Part shown: positions 1-10,600 of the stretch, piece by piece
Numbering within the stretch: position 1 is the first letter of the stretch
Layout of the letters: every line of letters starts with the position of its first letter
Assembly: GCA_033064195.1 (NCBI GenBank)
Contig: JARBJD010000138.1
Span: 1 to 64,000, forward strand
DNA length: 64,000 bases
Origin: Blattamonas nauphoetae
Lineage: Eukaryota > Preaxostyla > Oxymonadida
Direction: 5' to 3'
Position numbers and translations under genes: made by a program
Notes under the pieces: model-generated
Seen by the model: only the letters and a program-made list of their open reading frames with translations
What the model was told of the DNA's origin: nothing
Databases searched by the model: none

Positions 1-122
1 CTGGCCTAGCCTGGCCACAGCCTGGCCTGGCCTAGCCTGGCCTAGCCTAGCCTGGCCTGGCCTGGCCTGGCCTGGCCTGGCCTGGCCTGGCCCTGGCCTA
101 GCCTGGCCTAGCCCCTGGCCTA
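1..122. repeat. Simple repeat, CCTGG/CCTAG pentamers
   Basis: The first ~120 bases are a short-period tandem array of cctgg and cctag pentamers with irregular order. It abuts the 66-bp minisatellite and runs off the left window edge, so its full length is unknown. No coding potential is apparent. Confidence 0.9.
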
Positions 123-134
123 AGACACAGCATG

Positions 135-2468
135 GTGGGGTTGGTGGTGGGCATGGAGGGAAGCTCAGGAAGTGATGCTGGTGAGTTCGAAGACACGCTT
201 GTGAGTGAGGTTGGTGGGCATGGAGGAAGCTCGGAAGTGATGTTGGTGAGTTCGAAGACGAGCTTGTGAGTGAGGTTGGTGGGCATGGAGGAAGCTCAGG
301 AAGTGATGTTGGTGAGTTCGAAGACAAGCTTGTGAGTGAAGTTGGTGGGCATGGAGGGAAGCTCGGAAGTGATGCTGGTGAGTTCGAAGACACGCTTGTG
401 AGTGAGGTTGGTGGGCATGGAGGAAGCTCAGGAAGTGATGTTGGTGAGTTCAGAAGACACGCTTGTGAGTGAGGTTGGTGGGCATGGAGGAAGCTCGGAC
501 GTGATGCTAGCGACTTCGAAGACAAGCTGGTAAGTGAGGTTGAGGTGGGCATGGAGGGAAGCTCGGAAGTGATGTTGGTGAGTTCGAAGACACGCTTGTG
601 GAGTGAGGTTGGTGGGCATGGAGGAAGCTCGGAAGTGATGCTGGTGAGTTCGAAGACACGCTTGTGAGTGAGGTTGGTGGGCATGGAGGGAAGCTCGGAA
701 GTGATGTTGGTGAGTTCGAAGACACGCTTGTGAGTGAGGTTGGTGGGCATGGAGGGAAGCTCGGAAGTGATGTTGGTGAGTTCGAAGACACGCTTGTGAG
801 TGAGGTTGGTGGGCATGGAGGGAAGCTCGGAAGTGATGCTAGCGACTTCGAAGACAAGCTGGTAAGTGAGGTTGGTGGGCATGGAGGGAAGCTCGGAAGT
901 GATGTTGGTGAGTTCGAAGACACGCTTGTGAGTGAGGTTGGTGGGCATGGAGGGAAGCTCGGAAGTGATGCTGGTGAGTTCGAAGACACGCTTGTGAGTG
1001 AGGTTGGTGGGCATGGAGGGAAGCTCGGAAGTGATGTTGGTGAGTTCGAAGACACGCTTGTGAGTGAGGTTGGTGGGCATGGAGGGAAGCTCGGAAGTGA
1101 TGCTGGTGAGTTCGAAGACACGCTTGTGAGTGAGGTTGGTGGGCATGGAGGGAAGCTCGGAAGTGATGTTGGTGAGTTCGAAGACAAGCTTGTGAGTGAG
1201 GTTGGTGGGCATGGAGGGAAGCTCGGAAGTGATGCTGGTGAGTTCGAAGACAAGCTTGTGAGTGAGGTTGGTGGGCATGGAGGGAAGCTCGGAAGTGATG
1301 CTGGTGAGTTCGAAGACACGCTTGTGAGTGAGGTTGGTGGGCATGGAGGGAAGCTCGGAAGTGATGTTGGTGAGTTCGAAGACAAGCTTGTGAGTGAGGT
1401 TGGTGGGCATGGAGGGAAGCTCGGAAGTGATGTTGGTGAGTTCGAAGACAAGCTTGTGAGTGAGGTTGGTGGGCATGGAGGGAAGCTCGGAAGTGATGCT
1501 GGTGAGTTCGAAGACACGCTTGTGAGTGAGGTTGGTGGGCATGGAGGGAAGCTCGGAAGTGATGTTGGTGAGTTCGAAGACACGCTTGTGAGTGAGGTTG
1601 GTGGGCATGGAGGGAAGCTCGGACGTGATGCTAGCGACTTCGAAGACAAGCTGGTGAGTGAGGTTGGTGGGCATGGAGGGAAGCTCGGAAGTGATGTTGG
1701 TGAGTTCGAAGACAAGCTTGTGAGTGAGGTTGGTGGGCATGGAGGGAAGCTCGGAAGTGATGCTGGTGAGTTCGAAGACACGCTTGTGAGTGAGGTTGGT
1801 GGGCATGGAGGGAAGCTCGGAAGTGATGTTGGTGAGTTCGAAGACACGCTTGTGAGTGAGGTTGGTGGGCATGGAGGGAAGCTCGGAAGTGATGTTGGTG
1901 AGTTCGAAGACACGCTTGTGAGTGAGGTTGGTGGGCATGGAGGGAAGCTCGGAAGTGATGCTAGCGACTTCGAAGACAAGCTGGTAAGTGAGGTTGGTGG
2001 GCATGGAGGGAAGCTCGGAAGTGATGTTGGTGAGTTCGAAGACGAGCTTGTGAGTGAGGTTGGTGGGCATGGAGGGAAGCTCGGAAGTGATGCTGGTGAG
2101 TTCGAAGACAAGCTTGTGAGTGAGGTTGGTGGGCATGGAGGGAAGCTCGGAAGTGATGTTGGTGAGTTCGAAGACGAGCTTGTGAGTGAGGTTGGTGGGC
2201 ATGGAGGGAAGCTCGGAAGTGATGCTGGTGAGTTCGAAGACGAGCTTGTGAGTGAGGTTGGTGGGCATGGAGGGAAGCTCGGAAGTGATGTTGGTGAGTT
2301 CGAAGACGAGCTTGTGAGTGAGGTTGGTGGGCATGGAGGGAAGCTCGGAAGTGATGCTGGTGAGTTCGAAGACACGCTTGTGAGTGAGGTTGGTGGGCAT
2401 GGAGGGAAGCTCGGAAGTGATGCTGGTGAGTTCGAAGACACGCTTGTGAGTGAGGTTGGTGGGCATGA
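135..2468. repeat. 66-bp minisatellite, about 35 copies
   Basis: A 66-bp unit is repeated head to tail with few substitutions. The plus strand reads gtgagtgaggttggtgggc at each unit start. Copies right of about 660 are uniform 66-mers, so a reading frame stays open through them. The leftmost copies (135-660) contain one- to three-base length changes that break frame. A variant unit with gctagcgacttc recurs at about 500, 840, 1630 and 1970, which implies duplication of multi-unit blocks. The array forms the 3' half of the minus-strand gene described separately. Confidence 0.95.
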
Positions 2469-3230
2469 ACAGACGCTTGACCCGGCTATTGATGATCCTG
2501 AACAGACTATTGGCTGCCATGTTGAAGGACTTGTCGCTAAGCTTGCTGGAGATACAATCATGACGTCCGGAAGTGCGCGTGAGCGCGTTGTCATTCGGCC
2601 ACGCGTATCTTCACGTGTTTCTTTGTTCGTCTTCACTTCATCTTTGTCTGTTGCTTTAACTTTTCCGTCGGTCGAATAGTTCTGCTTCTTACTTTTGTCC
2701 TTCTTAACCGCTGTCACTTTCTTCTTTCTCGTTTTCTCTTCAGGAACAGACAAAGCGAAACTTTCTGGAACTGAAGGAAGAGCTGGCTCGTCCCTTGACT
2801 CATCCAAATCTTCTTGTTGCGGCCGAAGCAAGTCGTGAAAGTTAAGAAACTCTCCAAGTCTGTCCCTTTCTTCTCTTGAAAAGGATACTTCTTGTCCCTT
2901 TCTCCAGTAGTGGATCTTGGAGAAGGCGCACACAAATTTTGAAGGTTGGATGTGGTCGACCAGATCAGTGAGATTCCTTGTTAACTCCAGTGAAGGCTCA
3001 CAAGGCTCTTCTACTGAGAATGACAGCAGACCCTCCTGGCGCTCGCTGCCCATTTTTTGCTTGAGTCTTCTTTCCGCTTCGATCGTTCTTTCTGATTTGT
3101 GAGGAGTCTTGCGTTTCGGAGTGAGGAGGGAGTCCATAAGCCTTTGACTTTTCTTGTCTGGCGTTGCTGGGGCCAACTCCTCTGGCTGATCTTCAAACGG
3201 ACTGTCCGGTTCTTCTCTTTTCTTGTACAT
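507..3230 (-). CDS. Hypothetical protein with basic N-terminal region and Pro/Ser/Thr-rich 22-residue repeats
   Basis: A 907-codon frame starts at ATG 3230. Residues ~1-250 are unique, hydrophilic and charged, with Lys/Arg-rich stretches near 150-215 (e.g. KKKVTAVKKDKSKKQ) and no signal peptide. The rest is ~29 copies of a 22-residue repeat containing CPPTSLTS and NSPxSLPSFPP, encoded by the minisatellite. Composition resembles a mucin-like or disordered stalk, but without a signal peptide an intracellular scaffold is equally possible. The family is not recognised. The frame ends where leftmost repeat copies lose their 66-bp register, so the C-terminus may be truncated. A GT-AG intron at 3236-3395 would join an upstream exon in frame. 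The opposite strand of the repeat is also open, but the unique N-terminal region favours this strand. Confidence 0.6.
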   Translation of the reverse strand: MYKKREEPDSPFEDQPEELAPATPDKKSQRLMDSLLTPKRKTPHKSERTIEAERRLKQKMGSERQEGLLSFSVEEPCEPSLELTRNLTDLVDHIQPSKFVCAFSKIHYWRKGQEVSFSREERDRLGEFLNFHDLLRPQQEDLDESRDEPALPSVPESFALSVPEEKTRKKKVTAVKKDKSKKQNYSTDGKVKATDKDEVKTNKETREDTRGRMTTRSRALPDVMIVSPASLATSPSTWQPIVCSGSSIAGSSVCSCPPTSLTSVSSNSPASLPSFPPCPPTSLTSVSSNSPASLPSFPPCPPTSLTSSSSNSPTSLPSFPPCPPTSLTSSSSNSPASLPSFPPCPPTSLTSSSSNSPTSLPSFPPCPPTSLTSLSSNSPASLPSFPPCPPTSLTSSSSNSPTSLPSFPPCPPTSLTSLSSKSLASLPSFPPCPPTSLTSVSSNSPTSLPSFPPCPPTSLTSVSSNSPTSLPSFPPCPPTSLTSVSSNSPASLPSFPPCPPTSLTSLSSNSPTSLPSFPPCPPTSLTSLSSKSLASRPSFPPCPPTSLTSVSSNSPTSLPSFPPCPPTSLTSVSSNSPASLPSFPPCPPTSLTSLSSNSPTSLPSFPPCPPTSLTSLSSNSPTSLPSFPPCPPTSLTSVSSNSPASLPSFPPCPPTSLTSLSSNSPASLPSFPPCPPTSLTSLSSNSPTSLPSFPPCPPTSLTSVSSNSPASLPSFPPCPPTSLTSVSSNSPTSLPSFPPCPPTSLTSVSSNSPASLPSFPPCPPTSLTSVSSNSPTSLPSFPPCPPTSLTSLSSKSLASLPSFPPCPPTSLTSVSSNSPTSLPSFPPCPPTSLTSVSSNSPTSLPSFPPCPPTSLTSVSSNSPASLPSFLHAHQPHSTSVSSNSPTSLPSFPPCPPQPHLPACLRSR

Positions 3231-3235
3231 TTCTC

Positions 3236-3395
3236 CTAAAATTTAAAAATGGTGGGAGATGAAGCCATAATAATGAAAAAAATGATAAAAGCATACTCTG
3301 GAATTTGAATGTCTGAATTCTACATTCATTTTTTGTGCATGGACAATAGAGTGAGAAATAGCAATATGTGATGAAAAAGAAAGCAAACCTTTCAC
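3236..3395 (-). other. Candidate 5' intron of the minisatellite gene
   Basis: On the minus strand the segment begins GTGAAAGG and ends ATTTTAG, 160 nt. Removing it joins an upstream open stretch (exon reading MHYQVPQG...) to GEMYKKREEP in frame. The donor is a plain GT and the spliced upstream exon is short, so this is a plausible but unproven splice. Confidence 0.35.
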
Positions 3396-3399
3396 CCTG

Positions 3400-4345
3400 A
3401 GGAACTTGGTAATGCATAGATCTGATTAGGTTCTTGCAAAAATCGTATTGAAGAGTCAGGAAATGGATCAAAAAAGATTATGGGTTGATCTAATCAATTC
3501 ACTGATTCTTCAAGTGATAGTAGTCCTTTTGATACCACATTTTGAAAAAGAAAAATTGAGTCAGAAACTGTTGTAAAGGGCTAAAAATGGGCCAAAAAGG
3601 AGCCCACCTCTCATGCATCTCCCTAACCCTAATCAGCACATTGTAGTGAGAATTTTCCTTTCTGGAGAAGTTATTTTGTCTGTCGGAGCCTAACTTGTGA
3701 ATGGAATTTTGAAACTGTGTTGACCAGATCCAGTTACTAATCGATGTAAAATCTTGAAAAATTCGTTGAAATCGGGTTGGTAGTCAGGATGGAGGGATTG
3801 AGATCGAAAAAGAGTGGTTTTTGAACATTTTAAAAAAAATTTTTACTTAGAGATTTTTTGGTGTCGGTGCTGACTATGCTGATTTTTTTTTCAAAAAAAG
3901 TCGACTTGTCGGGTCCATATTTTTTTCCTCCTCAACATTCTTTTCAAACTTTTTCCACAATCGATCGTTACTCGACCGACTAAACACACCAAAAAAATTT
4001 CGACGGTTAGGTCATGGGTCAGGGGGGGTCTCATGCCGGCTATGCTGAAAAAGTGGCAAAAATGTATTTTGGCCATAACTTCCTTCAGGGAGGAGGGATT
4101 TCAATAATATTTGGTGGGGACATGTACTAGACCTACATTGTTGTTCATGTGAAATTTCAGCTCGCTCCGCCAACTTTGTCGGATATGGATAAAACAATAA
4201 AGTTTTCAAAAATCAACTTTGGGTGTCCAGTACACGTCCCAACTCAGAGTTCCGACAAAAATTTTTTCTCAGAAATGAGGGTAGTTGGGACCTCAATCGA
4301 TCGAGGTATGAATGGACGCTTAGGTCCTGGGTTCTGCGTTGGATA
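3400..4345. other. Gene-poor stretch
   Basis: AT-rich sequence with homopolymer runs and no reading frame longer than ~110 codons or with recognisable domain content. A single ccctaaccctaa doublet occurs near 3622, upstream of the long telomeric tract. Nothing else is supported here. Confidence 0.6.
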
Positions 4346-4412
4346 CCCTAACCCTAACCCTAACCCTAACCCTAACCCTAACCCTAACCCTAACCCTAAC
4401 CCTAACCCTAAA
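4346..4412 (+). repeat. Interstitial telomeric repeat (CCCTAA)n
   Basis: About eleven perfect CCCTAA hexamers followed by slightly degenerate ones (ccctaaaaccctaaaa). CCCTAA on the plus strand is the orientation expected at the left end of a chromosome, i.e. the DNA to its right would have been chromosomal. It lies 4.3 kb inside the window, so it is either a captured or fused chromosome end or a telomere-healing scar. Confidence 0.92.
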
Positions 4413-6130
4413 ACCCTAAAAGGGAAATGGAAACAGAGTCAGCTGAATGGTGTCGTCTGTTTCCAAAACATGAAGACCCGCTGAGAGAACCAGAGATAGT
4501 TGGCGCCTGAAGGCATGATCCTTCGCAGCTGGTTGAGATCGCTATTCTTTCCGATGTCGACAGCAACACTGATTCCACCTTGATAAATCTTGAGCCAGGA
4601 TGTTCCGGTGATGAATTAATGCCGAGCATGATGGAATCAGGGAGAGTTCGGCAAGTGAAAATCTGTCAGTTTCTCCCGCCTAAATATTTCTTTGTCCATT
4701 GTCGTTCAATTCAATGGAATACCTTCAAAACCAACCTAAATAGTGAGTGAACAACCAATGATGCTGTCGATGCCGATATGAACGGTTCTGGATTCCAATC
4801 CATGTATTCGGCTGTTAACAACAATGGAGACAAGAAATCAGAAACACAATGAAACATACGATCTGAAAATGAACTGGCCCATGTATCGACAAAGGGTGGA
4901 TACTTTGTTGGACAACATCAGATTAAAATGTCGTTTCCACATCTTCTCAGAACAAGTGCTCCACAGTTTTGTTCTGGCGAGAGATGGAAGATGCACGAAG
5001 GCTGCCCAATCTTTTGTTCATATCCTGAGACTTGGCAACTTTGATATCGTTGGCGTTAAGTTCTGAAAAATGTGAAGCAGCCCTTTCTGGGTTTCGTTCT
5101 GTATGATGAATGAATTCGTGGAGCCTGGAGTGAAGACATACGTATTTGATGTTGTTCATCCTCGGCTATTTCACTACCGTTGAACGCAGCCCTTCTCGTC
5201 TTCTCAAACCACCCAATTCATCTTTGACTGCATGGTCCCACTTCTGGAATGGTTCTGGGAATTCCATTGCGAGAGTCGTTTGTCAATCACATACACACTT
5301 CTCTCCATCAAGTATTGCACACTCATCCCGACTCTGACCATAACTGCCCCGTTTTTCGAGCAAATCCCAGTTTTCTTTCTATCCAGCGCGATCAGCTTGG
5401 AGAAGGCATCGAATTTGGTGTTTCTCGTACTGGACAATGGTTAAGTATGGTTTCTGAGTACAATTCCTGACGTAGTGTTGATCTGGAGTTGAACGATGGA
5501 AGAGGAAGACGATCAGAAAACATTCTGCTTTTGAATGACTGACAAACCAGAACTATGCAAGAGATTCAGTTGATATCATTGTTCATTGCAGAGACCGCGT
5601 TTGTTCAGGAGTCCGAAGTCTATTTTGTGAAAGAGTTTGGAGGGAAGACTTGTGTCGACGTAGTTGCAGGTGATAGGCTCACCAGAGATGTTTAGCGTTG
5701 ATTGGGTGGAGTGTCAGTGTCAACGGTGGTGGAGGAGGGGAATTGACAATCATCACAAGACTCGTCGTTCACTGAGATGCTTGTCGTGATGATCAACGGA
5801 TGGGAACGACAGATGCACAAACAAAACGAGGAGAGGTATCTTAGAAATAGAGTGAAGACAAGAGAAACGGAAACTGCTGTTCGTTCAAGACGTCGACGCA
5901 CTTAAATATGAGTAAAATTTGGTTAGAAATAGAGTAAAAACAAGAAGAAAGCATACTGAAAATCTATTGTGCAAAATTGAAAAAAATGTGTTGATCAGAC
6001 CCAGAGTCAAATGACAAAACAGGGACTGACAACTGACACTTATTTTTGCCTTGTCACTCATGTATAGATATCTTTGAAAATTCTCGACATTTGGTGGTTT
6101 TGATGAAGAAGAGAAAAACATGAAGTGATG
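4413..6130. other. Gene-poor stretch with decayed sequence
   Basis: No frame above ~80 codons has recognisable content. A partial direct repeat (ttagaaatagagt.aa.ac) occurs at about 5842 and 5925. The region may be eroded coding DNA, but no homology to the window's gene families could be made out. Confidence 0.5.
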
Positions 6131-6131
6131 G

Positions 6132-6230
6132 TTAAAATCGTGAAAATGATCATACCATAAAAAGTGAAAGGACTGATCCAAGGATCACACCTTTACGTTA
6201 AATGATCATACCACTATTCTCTCTGATTAT
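6132..6230. mobile_element. Short dispersed repeat, copy 1
   Basis: The segment reading gatcatacc ... ggatcacacct ... tgatcataccactattctc is repeated in inverted orientation at 49607-49690. Both copies are bounded by ggtatgatca-type motifs, which suggests a small non-autonomous inverted-repeat element. No protein coding. Confidence 0.5.
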
Positions 6231-6407
6231 GAGAGATTATCACAGAAACGGCACACATCCGGCAGGGATGATATCGTCGAGTTGTAATGTCATTCTCAAC
6301 GAGAGAAACGGATCTCCCCAATCTTTGTATATTAGGCGCGTTAAGAGCTACCGATGGTTGTGGTTTTTTGTTTTTGGATCAGCATGTCCATCATCCACAC
6401 GGCACGA

Positions 6408-6875
6408 GTGGACTTTCTGGGCCAAAGGTGATCGAGGTGAGTTGAGACTATGTTGTTCAACTCGGCTATTCTCTCGTAATAATGTGACATATGAAGTTGA
6501 AAATCCGTATTCGTTTTGAAATAGTGTGCATAGTGTCGAGATCGTCTCAGAGAATGTCACGATCATTCGATCATGTTTGATGAGGTCGATCGGCGAACTA
6601 TATCACTTCATCTTTACGCTTTCTTGAATCATTTCAACATTATGACTGGTATTTTCACAAATTTTATCAAAATATGTCGATTGATCATGATTTATCGTGA
6701 AGTGACAATCTATGGTAGTTCTCCCTTTAAGACACCAATTTTTAGGTAGTGAACGTGCGGCGCGTTTGGCCTAGCGGTAGCCAACCCCTCTGTCGACTGT
6801 TGTGCTCGGGGTTCGACTCCCGCCGAGCACAACTTTTTTGCCACTACTTAGAGTTTTTTGGCCCAGAAAGTCCAC
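6408..6875. mobile_element. 468-bp element with short terminal inverted repeats enclosing a tRNA-like unit
   Basis: The left edge gtggactttctgggccaaa is mirrored at the right edge as ttttggcccagaaagtccac, near-perfect inverted repeats of ~19 bp. Between them lie no protein-coding frames and, near the right end, A- and B-box sequences and a T-run. The combination suggests a tRNA-derived non-autonomous element rather than a resident tRNA gene. Target duplications were not clear. Confidence 0.5.
6760..6839 (+). ncRNA. tRNA-like Pol III unit (degenerate tRNA or tRNA-derived SINE head)
   Basis: An A-box-like TGGCCTAGCGG at 6767 and a perfect B box GGTTCGACTCC at 6810 are spaced as in a tRNA, and a six-T run at 6834-6839 would terminate Pol III. 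D-arm (TGGC/GCCA), anticodon-arm (CAAC/GTTG) and T-arm (CGGG/CCCG) stems can be drawn, but the 5' bases do not pair with the expected acceptor 3' strand. Instead GTGCTCGG (6802-6809) pairs perfectly with CCGAGCAC (6823-6830). It is therefore not a standard cloverleaf and no anticodon is assigned. Confidence 0.55.
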
Positions 6876-7621
6876 CCTTGCCATCCACACTTCTCCACGA
6901 GGATTTTTCCGAAGGAACACTCGAATATCAGAAAAAAAAAAGATTGTGATATGGGATGAAGTGTATGCTTAACGAGAAAGGAAAAATATTCCGAATTGTG
7001 ATGCACAATGTGTCGAAAACAACAAAAGGCGATGATTGTGACGTGATGAGAAGATGGCACAGAATCGAGAAAATGAAGAATGGTGACGAAGACAGACAGC
7101 ATTTGCTGATTCTCCCAATCAAGAGCGATGAAAGAAAAAGAATTTCCAAAACTTGATGAAAGAAAGTTCAAAGGTAACTGCCACACTGTCGTGTTCTCTT
7201 CCGCTCTGAAGAATCCAATCAGGAGACATCCACAAAGTGTGTGTGTGTTGGAAGGCTGTGAAATGTGGGACGAACGAGAGGACTCCCGAGAGGAGTCCAT
7301 TCCTCGTCCTTCTTCCAACTTCGCGAACAACTCCATCTTGTGGAGAGTGGACGAGTCACACTGATTCCAACAGACACCCAAAGGTGGCCGTGACGTGAGA
7401 GAAGCAGGTCTGTGGAACGAGTCTGACGTGAAGATTGGTTCTGCGGAGACGGCTGGCATCGAAATAGTTGAGTGATGGTTGTGATGGAGAAATGAAGACG
7501 ATGGGTCGAGCCTCCAACAGCTCGCGTGAGTTCTAAAGAACGAAAATAGGGCCACCAGAGGGTGTGATGAGTTCCAGTGCCCAAAATGCCAAATCAAGAA
7601 ATGTCAATTCCTCCTCTCTTT

Positions 7622-10600
7622 CTAACTTTCCTCCACGTTCTGCGCGACGATCGCTGGCTTCCCCAACTCCACATCCGACTCCAGAAGCGACCAGATCTCC
7701 TCCAGTGTCGGCCTTGCATTATGATCCAACGTGAGACACGTCCGGACAAGCTCAATCTTCGACTCGTTCGTCCACGAGTTCATCAGCGGCAGCGAACCTG
7801 TCCCCAGCTGTCGTTGAGCGTTCACCGCATCAACTTCCCCGAAGGGTACAAGACCAGTCTCCATTTCCCACAAGATCAGGCCAAGACTAAAAACTGCCGC
7901 TCGGCTTGCGTCGATATCTCCTTTCTTGGCTGCCACTTCCGGCGCCATCCAGCGCTGTCCCTCGCTGTGTCGATTCGACGACTGGCCATTCAGCGATTGC
8001 GAGAGAAACGAGGGATTGCCTGCTGATGGTGTCTGATTCACTGTTTTGTGATCTGATCCGCGAAAAAAAGAACTTTCTGGATTGTTTGTTTGTGTTGTGA
8101 CGCGATCGTCTCTGTTCTGAAAGATCGGATTGTCCAGCTCATCCAGATACACCCACAGCGGCGACAAGTTCGTCAGAATCGGCTTCTTTGGATTCAGTCT
8201 CGCAATCTGAGCGAGTCCTTGAGTGATCGTTCGGAAGACGTGCTGCGTGTGCAGTGGTGGACCTCCCTTGTGCAGTCTGTTGTACAGCGTGCTGTTCACA
8301 TTCACTGGCACCTCAACCAGCTCCTCTCCGCATCTCAATCTCATCATCGTCCGCGCGTCAGCCTGACCTCTTCCACTGTTGTTCAGACTGTCCAGTGTGT
8401 TCATGGGGTCGTTTTGAGCGACAGCGTGGGATCCGATTGAAGTTGGGAAGTCGTGATGGATCAGATGGTCTGTGTGATCGGCATTCAGTTCGACAATCCT
8501 TGCTTCTTGTTCGTCCTGTTTTTCAACGTCGATTGGATCCTGTGGATCCAGCTCTTGATTCAGCAAACTCTCTTTGTCGCTCTTTTGTTGTCTCTTTCGT
8601 CGACAGGTCAGCACGATGATCAGAATGATGATGAGGAGAATGAGAGCAGCAATCATTGGAATCAGCCAAACAAGAACCTTCTTAACTTTTGCCAGTGTCA
8701 GCGCTTTCTTCGCTGTCGCATCACTGATTTTCAGCACAATGTGGTTGTCACTGTTCTGGTTCTGCCCAAAGGCGAGACGGGCATGGATTTCGAGGGAGTG
8801 GTCGATGTCTGTGATGGCCGATCGATGCAACTTGAGATTCACTGAAGTCTCTTTCCATTCCGATGAATTCAAACCCGCCAACTCGATCGTGGTCGATCTC
8901 TTCTCCACTTTCTCCTTTTCGTCCCACTCCACCAATTTCAATCCCAACCCACACGGCATCAGAACAAAACCAACAAGTGACACATCATACGACTCATTTG
9001 TGAATGTCGATGTCGTCTTGTTCGAGTCCAAGGTTGGAATGAACAGCAGTTTCGTTCCATCCACACTCTTTGAGTTCAGATGGCAAGTTCCAAGAGACAT
9101 CCACGCAGAAGGAGAATCATGTGTTCCATCTCCACTGCTCAGCGTTCCAATCGCTACTTCTCCCTCACCCGAACACACAATGTTTCGTCTCGTGGACGGG
9201 AACATTTCAGTGTTCGGGGTGTTGTCGCGGAAGACTGACGAATCGATCGTGATTGTTCCTCCCTTCATGTTCAGCGCTCCTTGCGGCAATTCATGGAACT
9301 TCGTCCAGTCGATTGTGGTTGAACAGTTGTCAAGTTGAATCACACCACTCGTCCACTCGCAGATTGAGAGGGAGTCGGAGTTCGGAACAGGAATGTTCAC
9401 TCCATCAATCACACACTCCTTCATAACAATCGTTGAATTCACTCCGAGCAGGAATACAAACGACTCTAATGATGTTTCAACAGCAACTTCAACTGCCTGG
9501 AGCTTCAACGTGCCTTTGGTCACTGTGATCAGAGCAGACTCATCTGGATGTGTCGCAGAAGCAGGGATTCGGATGATTCCATTCACGTGCATCCCATTCT
9601 CGATCAACACGGAGATATCTTTCGAAATGACTAACGATTTTGTTTCTTTCGTTTCTTTCAGAACTTTGATTGTGATTGCGACGTGTTTAAGTTCATCAGC
9701 GATGATCCATGCTTTGTGGATCGACGGACATGGACTGGTGAGATCGCCACACGTCAGATCATCAAAAGTCGACGAATCATCAACAAACAACGTGATTGTG
9801 GGTGGCTTTGGCTTCGTCGTGAATTTGCTGACTTGCTTCCTCATTGGATGATCACTTGACTCTGCTCTCAGTTCAACAATTGTGTATTCTCTCCCGTATT
9901 CGAGAGTGTCACTCCAACCGATCCTGGTTGACCCCGTTTCTCCTTCCTCCGGCGTCGAGAACGTCACAGCGAACGTCTCCCCAGTTGCCAATTTCAGATT
10001 GTAGCTGCCGCCGATGTTCACGTGTTCAGCGGTCAGAACCAGTTTGCAGGATGTGCACGGTGAGTTTGTGAACTCGAACGAGACGGACTTGAAGAAGGGT
10101 GAAAGCGGCACTGTGAATTGCTTCGCCTTTGGGTTGATGATTATCGCATTGTTGTCTCTCGTGATCTGTGCGATCGTGTACACCGCACCGAAGACAACAT
10201 GCGGTGTGACAGACTCTTCAGTTGAGATTGAGCAAGAAAGTGTTCCACCTTCGTCGCGAGTGAGAGTGACAACAAGATCTGCGTTCGAGGCAGCCTGCTG
10301 GAGTGTGAGTTCGTAGACACCAGAATCGAACACTCTTCCTTCAAATGATAGGTCCAAACTGTTTTCGTCATCACTCAGAAAAGGTGTTACTTTCTCCAAT
10401 CTGGTCGGTTCGTCAGGCACCTTGAACGAGAGAGGAGTGTCGATGCAATCCGCAGACGACAGAGACACAATCCGATATGTCTCACCATACGCAAGCGTGG
10501 CTGTTGGATACAGAGGGATCGACACTGTTCCAGTCGAGTCATCTCCAGATCGGGCGAACGAAACAGTCAGGTTGACTGTGTTCGCTTCTGTTTCCGATCC

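Noticed and set aside
664-2679. 671-codon plus-strand frame through the minisatellite
   Set aside because: It exists because the 66-bp unit has no stops on either strand. Past the repeats it has no unique domain, and the minus strand carries a coherent 250-residue N-terminal region.
6760-6831. Functional tRNA gene
   Set aside because: A and B boxes are correctly spaced, but the acceptor stem does not pair and no anticodon arm of normal size forms.
6848-7597. 249-codon minus-strand frame downstream of the giant surface gene
   Set aside because: No domain, biased to Ser/Phe/His as expected from AT-rich 3' flank, and it overlaps the right inverted repeat of the 6.4-kb element. More likely 3' untranslated or intergenic.
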